Both the position numbers and the translations under genes were made by a program. Below the pieces are notes generated by a model that saw only the letters and a list, made by a program, of their open reading frames with translations, made no database searches and was not told where the DNA came from. Of a DNA stretch of 64,000 bases, positions 13,786 through 24,581 are shown one piece after another. Source of the stretch: Coffea arabica (Eukaryota; Streptophyta; Magnoliopsida; Gentianales; Rubiaceae); assembly GCF_036785885.1 (NCBI RefSeq), contig NC_092323.1, forward strand, positions 25,490,501 to 25,554,500, in the 5' to 3' direction. Each line of letters starts with the position of its first letter. Positions within the stretch are counted from its first letter, which is position 1.

Positions 13786-14465
13786 GTGAGTGTCAAGTGT
13801 ATGAATTTGATACTTGCTTATTGTGATACTTGTTGGGAGTTTTAAAAATAAGGGCGGGTGCGTACTTTATCGCACTCGTTCTAATTTCAAATGAATGAAT
13901 GAATGAATGAATGAAATGTATTGAATGAATGAATGAAATGCAATGTCATGTCATGAATGCTTGTGTCGTTGGAGTGAATCTCCTCGACTACCAAATGAAT
14001 GGGGGACGCCCAAACTCATAGGCCGTCCTTAGTCTCGAGCCAGCAATGGGCTTGGTCGGGGATTTGGACGAGCCATGAGATACACATAAGCTCGACCTAA
14101 TAAGAGGTCTTGCTTGGCATACTCGTTGAGTATCGCCCAATTATGGTCATTGTGGGCCCTTGGGGTGTACGGTGGACGGAGGGAAGAAAGTGGTGATCTA
14201 CGGAAATGGAAATACCGACCCGGTTGACAGGAGGGTCAATGCGGGAAAGTATACGAATGACATCGACAGATCGAGTGGAATTTAGCTCCTGAGAGCTACT
14301 ATATCCTTGAATTGTTTCTGATTACTTTTCCTGTTTGAATAATTGATTATTGAAAAGACATGGTTTTATTTATTAAATTGGGATTGTTATTTGACTAAGT
14401 GATTGCATGTGTGTTCTTGGCCTCACGAGCGTTAGCTCACCCTATAGTTTTGTTTTCCTTAACAG
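13786..14465 (+). other. Intron-like module in the Tekay LTR (predicted)
   Basis: A consensus donor (CG before GTGAGTGT) at 13786 and a pyrimidine-rich acceptor (TGTTTTCCTTAACAG) ending at 14465 lie 680 bp apart. The same pair lies at 23285-23964 in the 3' LTR. Equivalent pairs occur in LTR C (59770-60431, 662 bp) and LTR F (63672-62869 on minus, 804 bp), and a similar one in the decayed LTR near 36713-37368. LTR E keeps the acceptor (61133). An upstream donor (11921) and acceptor (13708) would define a further intron and a 77-bp leader exon. Splicing is inferred, not shown. Confidence 0.4.
13855..13878 (+). other. Conserved 8-bp hairpin with TACTTTAT loop
   Basis: The left arm CGGGTGCG and right arm CGCACTCG enclose the loop TACTTTAT, giving eight pairs with one G-T. 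The second copy is at 23354-23377. Homologous hairpins lie in LTR C at 59905-59928 (one mismatch) and in LTR F at 63398-63421 on the minus strand (one wobble). The loop is unchanged while the left arm varies in mostly pair-preserving ways. Confidence 0.5.
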
Positions 14466-14820
14466 GACCGACTCTTGGAGAAATATGGAGAAACCATCCG
14501 TTGTAATTTTGTTAAGACTCCTGTTATATATTTTGACTAGGCCCTGGTTTGGGTTGTGCTTTTGGAAATTGAAAACTTGAAAGGTTTGGGCCCTGATGTG
14601 TACTTTGAATTTAAGTCGTTTTATGATTACCGATGTACTGGTTATACATTAAGTGACTTATTAAGCTTGAACGCTTCCGCATTATTGTATTCATGTTGCT
14701 CTCATCGAAGTGCTTAATTCGGTTTTAAATTGAATGGAATTGCTTGAGTCCTGGCGAGAGCTGGGCAGGCGTCCGCGGATACCCTTTGGTCCGCCTTAGG
14801 GAGATGTGGGGCGTCACAGT

Positions 14821-14832
14821 TGGTATCAGAGC
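14821..14832 (+). other. Primer binding site, initiator-Met tRNA
   Basis: TGGTATCAGAGC begins two bases after the 5' LTR and is the standard plant primer binding site complementary to the 3' end of initiator-Met tRNA. It primes minus-strand DNA synthesis. Confidence 0.95.
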
Positions 14833-15066
14833 ACTAGGTTAGAGGTCTATATGGGAGACATATTAGATACTCTACCTTTAAGACTCGATATGGGATAACT
14901 TAATCCTACCCTAAGTGATGCTTGAGGCGAGCTAGCAACTAAGTTAGTCCTACCTCAAGTGACGAATGGGATGAACCAGCTATTAAGATAGACATGCATT
15001 GCAGGATATTGGAACTGAGTAGTGATTTAAGTTTCTAACCTGAAAAATATTATTATTGTTATTATT

Positions 15067-15609
15067 TTGCAGGGATGGCTGACGGAAACGGAGCCCCCTG
15101 CAGCTAACGGGAATGGCCATGCGAATGGTCATTATGAGCCTCTTAGGACTATCTTCTACCGAGCTCGAGTAGGAGGAGCTCGAGTACGCTACTCACCGTA
15201 TGATAGATACCCTCGATGTCCGTGTAGGTTGACTTACGCCTACCCGAGTCATGTAGTGCATGCTATGGACGACGAGCGTCGTCAGTTGGTGGATACCAAC
15301 CGCGCTTTACAGGCTGAGGTAGACGAGCTTAGGCAGATGGTCGGCGCTCAGGGTGAGCGGATTGCCGAGCTCGAGGAGGTGCTAGAGGGTGAGGTAGCCA
15401 CATCTGCAGTGGTTAACCAGGAGCTTCAGGATACTAGGGCTCGACTTACTAGGTTAGGACGGGATGTCCGTACTCGGGCTTTCGAGATTCTGGCTGATGC
15501 GACTAGTTTGGTTGAGGACGCTGCTGAGGTGATTCCTGATGAGGAGGAGGAGGATCCGGAGGAGGATCCCGAGGAGGAGGTTCCTCCTGATAGCCCTGCT
15601 ATGGACTAG
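15067..15609 (+). CDS. Extra coiled-coil ORF upstream of gag in the Tekay element (frame disturbed at its start)
   Basis: The open frame encodes up to 180 residues ahead of gag, from TTG at 15067; no canonical ATG begins it. Residues about 66-135 are a heptad-rich helix (ERRQLVDTNRALQAEVDEL onward) likely to form a coiled coil. Residues 156-171 are an acidic run of Glu, Asp and Pro. There is no zinc finger, signal peptide or membrane segment. A natural-looking start, ATGGCTGACGG at 15075, lies in another frame that stops after ten codons; the two frames differ by one base at the five-C run 15094-15098, so a homopolymer frameshift (real or an assembly error) is likely. A splice-acceptor-like tract ending TTTTGCAG sits just before that ATG. 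I do not recognise a function. Confidence 0.55.
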   Translation: MQGWLTETEPPAANGNGHANGHYEPLRTIFYRARVGGARVRYSPYDRYPRCPCRLTYAYPSHVVHAMDDERRQLVDTNRALQAEVDELRQMVGAQGERIAELEEVLEGEVATSAVVNQELQDTRARLTRLGRDVRTRAFEILADATSLVEDAAEVIPDEEEEDPEEDPEEEVPPDSPAMD

Positions 15610-15944
15610 GATCTTGGTCGTTGACCTCTTTTGACTTTTGACTGGTACAGTTAGGACTAGTTAGGGTGACGCGAGTGCTGAGGCCATTGTATTTTGCATG
15701 CTTGTGTGGCCTACTTTTGGGCACTTGTTCTTACTTTAGTCTTCTGTGACTAGAAGTATACTTCTGAGCACCTGTGTGCTATATTTTGTGAATTGTCCCT
15801 AACTTGCTAATTGTACGAACTTGACATGCTTATGAATGTAAATTATTGTTAATTTCAATGCTTTCTTGGTTAGTTCTAAATTCGATATAATTCTTGTTTT
15901 CTGCTTAAATTAATTTATTTCTTGCACTAGGCACGCTTAGACTA
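15610..15944 (+). other. Spacer between the extra ORF and gag
   Basis: About 330 bp of non-coding internal sequence separates the extra ORF from the gag-pol ATG at 15945. It has no internal open frame of note. A pyrimidine-rich stretch ending GCACTAG near 15930 is a weak splice-acceptor candidate. Confidence 0.4.
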
Positions 15945-18900
15945 ATGGAAGGATTAAGGAGTGGTCGAGGCCGTGGGCGAGCGTCTAGACAGGCCCAACC
16001 TCAGGGGGATGACCAGGGTTCGGCAACTGGACCGACCCAGGGACAGGAAAACGTTGAGGGTAACCAAGTGGCTACTGCCATCAATAGGATGACTGATATC
16101 CTAGAACGTCTAGCGGAGAGACAGGGTCCTGGACCATTTAACCAACCTGGGGGCCAGGATAGGGGAGAGGATAGAGCCCTGGAAAGATTCCTAAAGTTTA
16201 ACCCGCCTAAGTTTATGGGTGAACCTGACCCCGAAGTAGCGGAGAATTGGTTAGAAAGGATGACCAACATATTCGCCGCTCTAGACTATACTGAGGATAG
16301 GCGAATGAACTTTGCTGCTTTTCAATTTGAGGGAGTAGCCCGTGCTTGGTGGGATTTGATAAAAGGAAAATGGGAAAGAGCTCGAACCCCTTGGACTTGG
16401 GAGAATTTCACAAGGGAGTTTAATGAAAAGTTTCTTCCGCCCTTGATCCAAGAGAAAAGGGAGGACGAATTTATTAAGTTGAAACAAGGAACCCTTACGG
16501 TAGCAGAGTATGAAGGGAAGTTCACCAAACTTTCCAAATACGCTCCTGAGTTAGTAGCCGATGAACGGAGAAGGATTAGAAGGTTCATACAGGGACTTAA
16601 TGTAGAACTTCAGGAGGGCCTGGCTGCAGCCCAAATCTCTACGTTTACTGAGGCTTTAGAGAAAGCGCAAAGGGTTGAGAATGCAAGATCTCAAGTGAGG
16701 GATTTCCACAATAGGAAAAGGAATTTCCCTAGTCGCACTACTGGGCAGACCAGTAAGTTTGTACACCCTTCTAAAAAGGGAAGAGGGGAAGGGGGAACGA
16801 GAACTGCTGGAGCTTCTAGGGGAGCTCTATCTAGGGGAGGTCGTAGCGGGACGGCTCAAGCTAGGGGGGCACCATCTGTTGGATCGACTGTGACCCCTCA
16901 AGTTACTTGTGGGTATTGTGGTAAATCCAACCACTCTGAGAATGACTGCTGGAGAAAGCTGGGAAAATGCTTGCTGTGTGGGAGCACTGAGCATCAAATC
17001 GCGAATTGTCCGAAATCGTTGAAGACAGGGGGAAGCCTGCAGAGGCCTGAAAAATCAACCTCTAAGCAGACCAGTGCCGGAGGGAGTCGACCGAAAGTAC
17101 CGGCTAGGGTCTACGCATTGGACTATCCACAAGCTCCAGATGCGACCGAAGTGGTCGAAGGTACAATTCCAATCTTTCACCGTCTTGCTAGGGTTTTAAT
17201 TGATCCGGGTGCAACGCACTCTTTTGTAAACCCTGATTTCATGAGTGGAATGGACTTGAAGCCAATTAAGTTACCATATGACTTGGAGGTTAAAACACCC
17301 ACTGGGGACAAAAGTCTAATTGCTAATATGGTGTATAAGAATAGTGAAATTTGCGTGAGGGAAAGAAAATTGCTGGCCGATTTGATAGGCTTAGCGATTA
17401 AAGGATATGATGTGATCCTAGGGATGGATTGGTTAGCCCGTTATAATGCCCAACTAAATTGTAGGACGAAAATTGTAGAATTGTGTATTCCAGGTGAGGC
17501 AACCCTGAAATTGGATGTGAGGGGTAAGTTAGCCTCATCTGCACTTATTTCGGGAATTCGGGCTAGAAAATTGTTAAGTAAAGGAGCTCAAGGGTATTTG
17601 GCTTTTCTTATTAATACCCCTAACGATAAGGTGAATCTGGAGGACACACCGGTAGTAAAAGAATTTTCTGATGTTTTTCCTGAGGAATTGGAGTCTCTAC
17701 CCCCGGAACGGGAAATAGCTTTTAAAATTGATTTAGCTCCGGGAACAGCACCTATATCAAGGACACCATACCGGATGGCTCCAGCTGAGTTGAAGGAGTT
17801 GAAGTTACAATTACAGGATTTGTTGGAACGGGGTTTTATACGAGAGAGTGATTCTCCGTGGGGAGCCCCAGTTTTGTTTGTAAAGAAGAAGGATGGGAGT
17901 TTGAGGTTATGTATAGATTATCGAGGCTTAAATGATGTTACGATTAAGAATAAATACCCACTGCCCCACATTGATGAACTGTTTGACCAACTGCAAGGGG
18001 CGGTAGTGTTTTCAAAGTTGGATCTAAGGCAAGGTTACTATCAATTGAGGATTTTGGAGAAGGATATACCTAAGACTGCTTTTAACTCAAGGTATGGGCA
18101 CTTCGAGTTTGCAGTAATGCCTTTTGGGTTAACCAATGCACCTGCCGCTTTCATGGATTTAATGCATAGGGTTTTTAAGCCTTACTTGGATCAATTTGTG
18201 GTGATTTTCATTGATGACATTTTGGTGTATTCTAAGAATGTGAAAGATCATGAGAAACATTTGAGAATTGTTTTACAAATCTTGAGGGAACATCAGTTAT
18301 ATGCTAAGTTTAGCAAGTGTGAATTCTGGCTAAAGGAAGTGACTTTCCTAGGACATATAATTTCTAAGGATGGGATTAAAGTGGATCCAGCTAAAGTGGA
18401 AGCTGTTTCGAAATGGAAACGACCGGAAAACCCAACGGAAGTTCGGAGTTTTATAGGATTGGCAGGGTATTACCGGAGATTCATCCAGGATTTTTCGAAA
18501 ATCGCTGGACCTATGACTGAGTTGACCAAGAAAAATGGAAAGTTTATTTGGAATTCTAAGTGTGAAGGAAGTTTTCAGGAGTTGAAAAGACGGTTGACTA
18601 GAGCGCCTGTTCTAGCTCTACCAAATGGACATGATAGTTTTGTGGTTTACACCGATGCATCTAAGGAAGGTTTGGGATGTGTTTTGATGCAAAATGATAA
18701 AGTGATAGCTTATGCCTCTAGAAAATTGAAACCGCATGAAGGAAATTATCCGACCCATGATTTGGAGTTAGCGGCTGTGGTCTTTGCTTTGAAGAAATGG
18801 AGACATTATTTGTACGGAGTAACATTTGAGGTTTTTACCGATCACAAAAGGCTTAAGTACTTATTTTCTCAGAAAGATCTGAATTTAAGGCAACGCAGAT

Positions 18901-20588
18901 GGATGGAATTTCTGGAAGATTATGATTGTACGATTAAGTACCATCCTGGAAAGGCCAATGTAGTGGCCGATGCTTTGAGCCGTCAGGTACAAATGGCTGG
19001 ATTGATGGTTAAGGAATTTCGATTGTTGGAGGAAGTTAGCTATTGGAATCCTCGATTAGAACCAAGTAAAGTGATTTTGGGGAATATTGTGATAACCTCC
19101 ACTTTAATGGAACGCATTAAGGAATCTCAGGAAAAGGACCCTGAAATGCAGAAGTTGGTGGAGAAAGTCAAGATGGGAGACCAGACCGATTTCACTTTGG
19201 GATCCGATGGAATATTAAGATTTCGAAATCGGGTGGTTATACCAAAGGATGAAGGGCTTAGAAAAGAAATTTTGGAAGAGGCACACCGATCAAAGTTTAC
19301 AGTACATCCAGGAGGGAATAAAATGTACCAAGACTTGAAGAGTCTATATTGGTGGAAAAATATGAAGAAGGAAATTGCCCAATTTGTTCAGACATGCTTG
19401 GTTTGTCAACAGGTTAAAGCCGAACATCAGAAACCATCTGGACTTTTGCAACCTCTAGAAATACCTGAGTGGAAATGGGAAAATGTTACCATGGACTTTG
19501 TATCAGGCTTACCAAGGACACAGAGAGGCCATGATGCCATTTGGGTGATAGTAGATAGATTGACTAAGTCGGCTCATTTTCTGCCGATTAATATGAAATA
19601 TCCATTGGAGAAGTTGGCCAGATTATACTTGGATGAGATCATTAGACTACATGGTATACCTGTGAGTATTGTGTCGGATAGGGATCCAAGATTTGTTTCG
19701 AGGTTTTGGCAAAAGATGCAAGAAGTGTTGGGGACTAAGTTGAACTTTAGTACCACCTATCATCCCCAGACTGATGGACAATCTGAAAGAACGATTCAAA
19801 CTCTTGAGGACATGTTGAGGACTTGTGTACTGGACTTTGGAGAGAATTGGAGTAAGTTCTTGACTTTAGTGGAATTTGCCTATAACAATAGTTTCCACTC
19901 TTCTATTCAAATGGCTCCGTATGAGGCACTTTATGGTCGGAAGTGTAGATCCCCAATTTGTTGGGATGAAGTAGGTGAACGGAAAATCTTAGACACGACC
20001 ACTGTATCTTGGATTGAGGAGGCTAATGAAAAGGTGAAATTGGTACGGCAAAGAATTCAAACCGCTCAGAGTAGACAAAAGAGTTATGCCGACAATCGGA
20101 GGAAGGATTTGGAGTTCACTGTTGGAGATATGGTATTTCTCAAGATTACGCCTTTAAAAGCAAGTTTGATGTCCGGAAAAGGGAAGAAATTACAACCAAG
20201 GTTTGTAGGGCCATATAAGATTATTCAGCGAGTTGGGAATGTAGCCTATAAGCTGGAATTACCACCGAGTTTATCTCGTATTCATAACGTGTTTCATGTG
20301 TCCATGCTTAAGAAGTATCATCCAGACCCCTCTCATGTTTTACAACCGGAGAATATTGAGATTGATGAAACCCTGACCTATGAGGAGAGACCGGTAAAAC
20401 TTCTGGATCGAAAGGTGAAGGAATTGAGGAACAAGCAAATACCACTAGTGAAAGTTCTATGGAAGAACCATGGAGTAGAGGAAGCAACATGGGAAGTTGA
20501 AGAGACAATCAGGGAGAAGTATCCAGACTTGTTCACCGACCAAGGTAAATTTCGAGGACGAAATTTTCTTAAGGGGGAGAGGATGTGA
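15945..20588 (+). CDS. gag-pol: Gag-Pol polyprotein of the Tekay chromovirus, intact
   Basis: One frame of 1547 aa. Gag capsid-like region about 85-235; basic Gly/Arg linker; two CCHC knuckles (322-335 and 342-355). Aspartic protease with DPGATHSF at 420-427 (Pro where most retropepsins have Ser or Thr). Reverse transcriptase about 590-790 with LDL (Asp693) and FIDDILVYS (Asp757, Asp758). RNase H with Asp904, Glu941, Asp966 and Asp1009. Integrase HHCC finger (His1114, His1121, Cys1151, Cys1154) and a D,D35E triad (Asp1184, Asp1245, Glu1281). GPY/F-like region about 1393-1455 and a chromodomain-like tail about 1478-1530 ([10 protein letters not shown]), which in chromoviruses directs integration to marked chromatin. 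No stop or frameshift; all catalytic residues are present. The TGA stop (20586-20588) lies inside the 3' LTR. The start is the first ATG of the frame. Confidence 0.95.
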   Translation: MEGLRSGRGRGRASRQAQPQGDDQGSATGPTQGQENVEGNQVATAINRMTDILERLAERQGPGPFNQPGGQDRGEDRALERFLKFNPPKFMGEPDPEVAENWLERMTNIFAALDYTEDRRMNFAAFQFEGVARAWWDLIKGKWERARTPWTWENFTREFNEKFLPPLIQEKREDEFIKLKQGTLTVAEYEGKFTKLSKYAPELVADERRRIRRFIQGLNVELQEGLAAAQISTFTEALEKAQRVENARSQVRDFHNRKRNFPSRTTGQTSKFVHPSKKGRGEGGTRTAGASRGALSRGGRSGTAQARGAPSVGSTVTPQVTCGYCGKSNHSENDCWRKLGKCLLCGSTEHQIANCPKSLKTGGSLQRPEKSTSKQTSAGGSRPKVPARVYALDYPQAPDATEVVEGTIPIFHRLARVLIDPGATHSFVNPDFMSGMDLKPIKLPYDLEVKTPTGDKSLIANMVYKNSEICVRERKLLADLIGLAIKGYDVILGMDWLARYNAQLNCRTKIVELCIPGEATLKLDVRGKLASSALISGIRARKLLSKGAQGYLAFLINTPNDKVNLEDTPVVKEFSDVFPEELESLPPEREIAFKIDLAPGTAPISRTPYRMAPAELKELKLQLQDLLERGFIRESDSPWGAPVLFVKKKDGSLRLCIDYRGLNDVTIKNKYPLPHIDELFDQLQGAVVFSKLDLRQGYYQLRILEKDIPKTAFNSRYGHFEFAVMPFGLTNAPAAFMDLMHRVFKPYLDQFVVIFIDDILVYSKNVKDHEKHLRIVLQILREHQLYAKFSKCEFWLKEVTFLGHIISKDGIKVDPAKVEAVSKWKRPENPTEVRSFIGLAGYYRRFIQDFSKIAGPMTELTKKNGKFIWNSKCEGSFQELKRRLTRAPVLALPNGHDSFVVYTDASKEGLGCVLMQNDKVIAYASRKLKPHEGNYPTHDLELAAVVFALKKWRHYLYGVTFEVFTDHKRLKYLFSQKDLNLRQRRWMEFLEDYDCTIKYHPGKANVVADALSRQVQMAGLMVKEFRLLEEVSYWNPRLEPSKVILGNIVITSTLMERIKESQEKDPEMQKLVEKVKMGDQTDFTLGSDGILRFRNRVVIPKDEGLRKEILEEAHRSKFTVHPGGNKMYQDLKSLYWWKNMKKEIAQFVQTCLVCQQVKAEHQKPSGLLQPLEIPEWKWENVTMDFVSGLPRTQRGHDAIWVIVDRLTKSAHFLPINMKYPLEKLARLYLDEIIRLHGIPVSIVSDRDPRFVSRFWQKMQEVLGTKLNFSTTYHPQTDGQSERTIQTLEDMLRTCVLDFGENWSKFLTLVEFAYNNSFHSSIQMAPYEALYGRKCRSPICWDEVGERKILDTTTVSWIEEANEKVKLVRQRIQTAQSRQKSYADNRRKDLEFTVGDMVFLKITPLKASLMSGKGKKLQPRFVGPYKIIQRVGNVAYKLELPPSLSRIHNVFHVSMLKKYHPDPSHVLQPENIEIDETLTYEERPVKLLDRKVKELRNKQIPLVKVLWKNHGVEEATWEVEETIREKYPDLFTDQGKFRGRNFLKGERM
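20571..20583 (+). other. Polypurine tract of the Tekay element
   Basis: AAGGGGGAGAGGA lies directly before the 3' LTR and would prime plus-strand DNA synthesis. It overlaps the last codons of gag-pol. Confidence 0.9.
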
Positions 20589-23500
20589 GGACTCGCAAAA
20601 ACTATTATTTTATGCCTAATTTATGGCTTAATAAATTATTTAATTGGATTTTATTTCCAAGGAATATTTTCTAGTCTTATGAGACCTAAACGCATGATAA
20701 TATAACCTCGTTATATTTTTAAAATGATTCGTTTCGAAAATTAATTTCCTAGAGCGCGTTTAGTAAAAATAGTGAATAGTACTTGGAGATTTTATCCGCG
20801 TAGTAGCCCAATAAGCTTGGAATATTGGAGACTTGTACTAGGGTCCTAAAATAGGTAATCTTAAGTATAAATATTCAAGTGATAGTTAGTGGTGCAATCG
20901 TTATAAGAATTTTTCGAAAGTTTCGCGTTATAGCGGTAAAATTGACGGTACGCGTTTTCACACGCGCGACTTCATTTGAGGGACTGTAGACCCTTATTCC
21001 GGGACAATTAAGAGTGAATAATATTTACAAGAATATATATGCCTTGGAGGTTTAGTGCACTAGTGAACCAAACGCGCGAGAAAAATCGAGTCCAAACGCA
21101 CCCTAAATTGCACTATTTCCAGTTGACTTTGAGGTGCATTTTGCACCACACAAAGAATCTTCCTTTGGAAGCCAATTGCATCAGCACTCTCTCTCTCTTC
21201 ACCTCACTTGGCCGAACAACAAGAAGGAGAAGAGCTCTCCATTGTCTTCATTTTTCATCTTCAATCCATGCACTAAAATCCACCCAAATCACACCAAACT
21301 TGGAGATCTCTTAGCAAACCACTTGGAGACTACATCTAACTAAGGAGGAAGGGAACTCTCACGGTTTCTTGGAGCTTCAAGAGGGCCGAAAATTCTGACC
21401 TTGCAAACCAAAGGAGTAGGTAATGATCAACTCTTGGATTCTTATCTTTTGGAGATTATATGACAAGATTAAGCTCATACATGCACTTAGTTACTTGTTT
21501 ATGGTGTAAAAATGTGATTGTGGGCTCTTGGAATTCCCACACTTGGGTTGTTGTTGCTGATGTGATGATTAATGGTGATTATATTGTTGGTTTAGTGATT
21601 TTAATGATGCATTAGTGATGGGTAATTAGTGGAAACTTCATTGGGTGTAAGAAGCTAAACTTTCCGATTTTGCCCCTGCCATGTTCGGCCATTTCCAGGC
21701 CAATTTTTAATGGTTTAATTGCTTGAATTGGATGTTTGTAGGATGTATTAGATGTGTGAAAAATTTCATTGAAAAATAATGAGGTTTGAATGGGCAAATG
21801 AATTTTTTTTAGAAACCAGCAAATCTGGAAAACTGATTCGCGTATGCTCTGACCAGCAGTAGTATTTTGGCTATAACTCTGTCCTCGGATGTCGAAATCA
21901 TGTGCCGTTGGTGGCGTTTGAAACTAGACATCCCTAGCTTTAATTTGGTATATAATGCACGTTCTGAGTCTTTGTGAGCAAGCCGAACCAAATGTTTTAA
22001 GTTCGCTGTCCTGTTGCTCTGTTCATCTGGAATGAAGTGTTCAGGCAGCAACTTGATGCCCGAATTTGAACCAGATGGGTGCCGAATTTGGAAATGATTT
22101 CTTCTGTGATATTTTAGTCCTATGAATGTATTTTCCAACGGCGTAAGCCATGCTCGATTTCGAGCTATATTGACTGATTTGTGACTGAAGCAAGTGGACT
22201 GCTGTGTTTTGGAAAACCCTAATGTTTGGACTGGTTTGGAACCAAATCTTGTAGTGAACTTGTTAGTTGATGTTTTTGATATTAAACACTACCAAAGATA
22301 TTATGGGTGTATCTTAGACCCTTATTTTTACAAATGAACCATGGTTGGATAACCTTCTTGGTTGAACGATTGGAAATTTGGGAAATGAAAGTCCAAGGCA
22401 GATTGCCTTAGGATTTTTCTTGAACTTCGGTTGGCTCATTAACTACCTTGCCGAAGGTATTTTTCCCCGAAAATCGATAGAGAGATACTTTCCATATAGT
22501 ATTGAAATACTGCCAATTTTGGTGCCGATTCAAGTTCTTTTCGATACCAATTGAATTACTAAAGTTAGAGGTTCAAATCTGGAAAATTCTCATCCAGTCT
22601 TGAATTTGCTCAACTTCGGGCTACCGTATCTCGGTACTCGAAACTCCGATTCTTGATCCGCTTGTTTTGTCATACACTTCACTTGCAACACTAATTGAGC
22701 TGAAAATTTCAGAGGCCGGTTTGCAACGTGCGAATCGTGCCGAATTTTCAAAGTTGGCCAAAAACCAACTTCATTCTGCCTTGTAAACTGAAGCTGCGTC
22801 TTCAAGCCCATTTTTGACCACTTTCCACTTCGATTCATGGAAAAGTGTCTTCTAGGAACTTATAGTACTCTCTAAGAGGTTTCCAACGGTATAAAGTTTT
22901 CCAATTCTCGACTTATACCGAGCGAGTTATGATTTTTCAAAGATTATCGTAAAAGTGGAAAATTTTCCAATTTCAAAGAAATAGAGTTTTTCAAAAAACT
23001 CTTTATTCTTTTGATGTTCTTAAACGTTTTGTTTACGATTTTCATGATAAAAACTCAAATAATATTGTACATGATAAAAGGCAAGTTGAACCTCGATTTA
23101 CGTGTAATTGAGGTTCCCTTTTTCGAAATAATTCTTAGATTGTACTAGTGTACAATCTTTCTTGATAAGTGGGTTAATTGTGTGATTATCCACTATTAAA
23201 TTGCCAGGCGCGCAAGGAGACCTTCAAGAGGATCTCACCGCGGACACTTGAACTCCCAGAAAATAATTCTTATTGAATTGCTCGGTGAGTGTCAAGTGTA
23301 TGAATTTGATACTTGCTTATTGTGATACTTGTTGGGAGTTTTAAAAATAAGGGCGGGTGCGTACTTTATCGCACTCGTTCTAATTTCAAATGAATGAATG
23401 AATGAATGAATGAAATGTATTGAATGAATGAATGAAATGCAATGTCATGTCATGAATGCTTGTGTCGTTGGAGTGAATCTCCTCGACTACCAAATGAATG

Positions 23501-24317
23501 GGGGACGCCCAAACTCATAGGCCGTCCTTAGTCTCGAGCCAGCAATGGGCTTGGTCGGGGATTTGGACGAGCCATGAGATACACATAAGCTCGACCTAAT
23601 AAGAGGTCTTGCTTGGCATACTCGTTGAGTATCGCCCAATTATGGTCATTGTGGGCCCTTGGGGTGTACGGTGGACGGAGGGAAGAAAGTGGTGATCTAC
23701 GGAAATGGAAATACCGACCCGGTTGACAGGAGGGTCAATGCGGGAAAGTATACGAATGACATCGACAGATCGAGTGGAATTTAGCTCCTGAGAGCTACTA
23801 TATCCTTGAATTGTTTCTGATTACTTTTCTTGTTTGAATAATTGATTATTGAAAAGACATGGTTTTATTTATTAAATTGGGATTGTTATTTGACTAAGTG
23901 ATTGCATGTGTGTTCTTGGCCTCACGAGCGTTAGCTCACCCTATAGTTTTGTTTTCCTTAACAGGACCGACTCTTGGAGAAATATGGAGAAACCATCCGT
24001 TGTAATTTTGTTAAGACTCCTGTTATATATTTTGACTAGGCCCTGGTTTGGGTTGTGCTTTTGGAAATTGAAAACTTGAAAGGTTTGGGCCCTGATGTGT
24101 ACTTTGAATTTAAGTCGTTTTATGATTACCGATGTACTGGTTATACATTAAGTGACTTATTAAGCTTGAACGCTTCCGCATTATTGTATTCATGTTGCTC
24201 TCATCGAAGTGCTTAATTCGGTTTTAAATTGAATGGAATTGCTTGAGTCCTGGCGAGAGCTGGGCAGGCGTCCGCGGATACCCTTTGGTCCGCCTTAGGG
24301 AGATGTGGGGCGTCACA
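20584..24317 (+). repeat. 3' LTR of the intact Tekay element
   Basis: Same length (3734 bp) as the 5' LTR and identical apart from three substitutions noticed at 20815, 22538 and 23830. It is followed by the target duplication GAAAC. The element's termination and polyadenylation signals should lie here; none was pinned down. Confidence 0.95.
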
Positions 24318-24322
24318 GAAAC

Positions 24323-24581
24323 TGACAAGGAAACTCTTCACAAATTTGTCTTAAAATCAAAGGGAATTAGTTTCTACACACACAAAAAAAAATGCGAGGA
24401 AACGATGAAAGGAAATGTTAAATGAAAATTATACGATGAAAAATGTTAATAAGAACACCATTATAAAAGAGTTGACTCAGATCAACATTTGCCAAATGAT
24501 GAAAGGCAAGTCTAAAATGGGTCAACTAGTGGACTTTCAATCGGGTAAAATGGTGAAATTGGATCAATTTAAAAAGAAGAA
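24323..24581. other. Host flank between two insertions
   Basis: AT-rich sequence between the Tekay target duplication and the Mutator-like element. No gene or repeat recognised. The last nine bases are the left target duplication of the Mutator-like element. Confidence 0.4.

Larger units (their letters stand above)
11085..14818 (+). repeat. 5' LTR of the intact Tekay element
   Basis: The LTR is 3734 bp, from TGTGAGGACTCG to GGCGTCACA. It is much longer than its transcriptional signals need and contains no convincing gene; the short frames inside are repeated exactly in the other LTR. It holds a TATA-like box at 11367-11374, TGAA microsatellites at about 13891-13938, candidate splice signals at 11921, 13708, 13786 and 14465, and a hairpin at 13855-13878. 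Confidence 0.95.
11085..24317 (+). mobile_element. Complete Tekay/Del-type Ty3/gypsy chromovirus, 13.2 kb
   Basis: Two 3734-bp LTRs (11085-14818 and 20584-24317), both starting TGTGAGGACTCG and ending GGCGTCACA, flank a 5.8-kb internal region. The 5-bp duplication GAAAC lies at 11080-11084 and 24318-24322. The primer binding site for initiator-Met tRNA is at 14821-14832 and the polypurine tract at 20571-20583. Inside are an extra ORF (15067-15609) and one continuous gag-pol frame ending in a chromodomain-like module, which with the very long LTRs points to the Tekay (Del) clade. I find three substitutions between the LTRs (11316/20815, 13039/22538, 14331/23830) and no indel, so the insertion is very recent. 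It is the only element here with an unbroken gag-pol frame and all terminal signals. Confidence 0.95.

Noticed and set aside
14821..14832. tRNA gene
   Set aside because: Only the 12-base primer site complementary to the tRNA 3' end is present, with no cloverleaf.
16001..16588. Antisense open frames inside gag of the Tekay element
   Set aside because: They mirror the real gag frame, have no recognisable domain, and exist only because gag codon use lacks antisense stops.
24243..24425. 60-aa frame crossing the end of the Tekay 3' LTR
   Set aside because: It crosses an insertion junction from LTR into host flank and has no domain.
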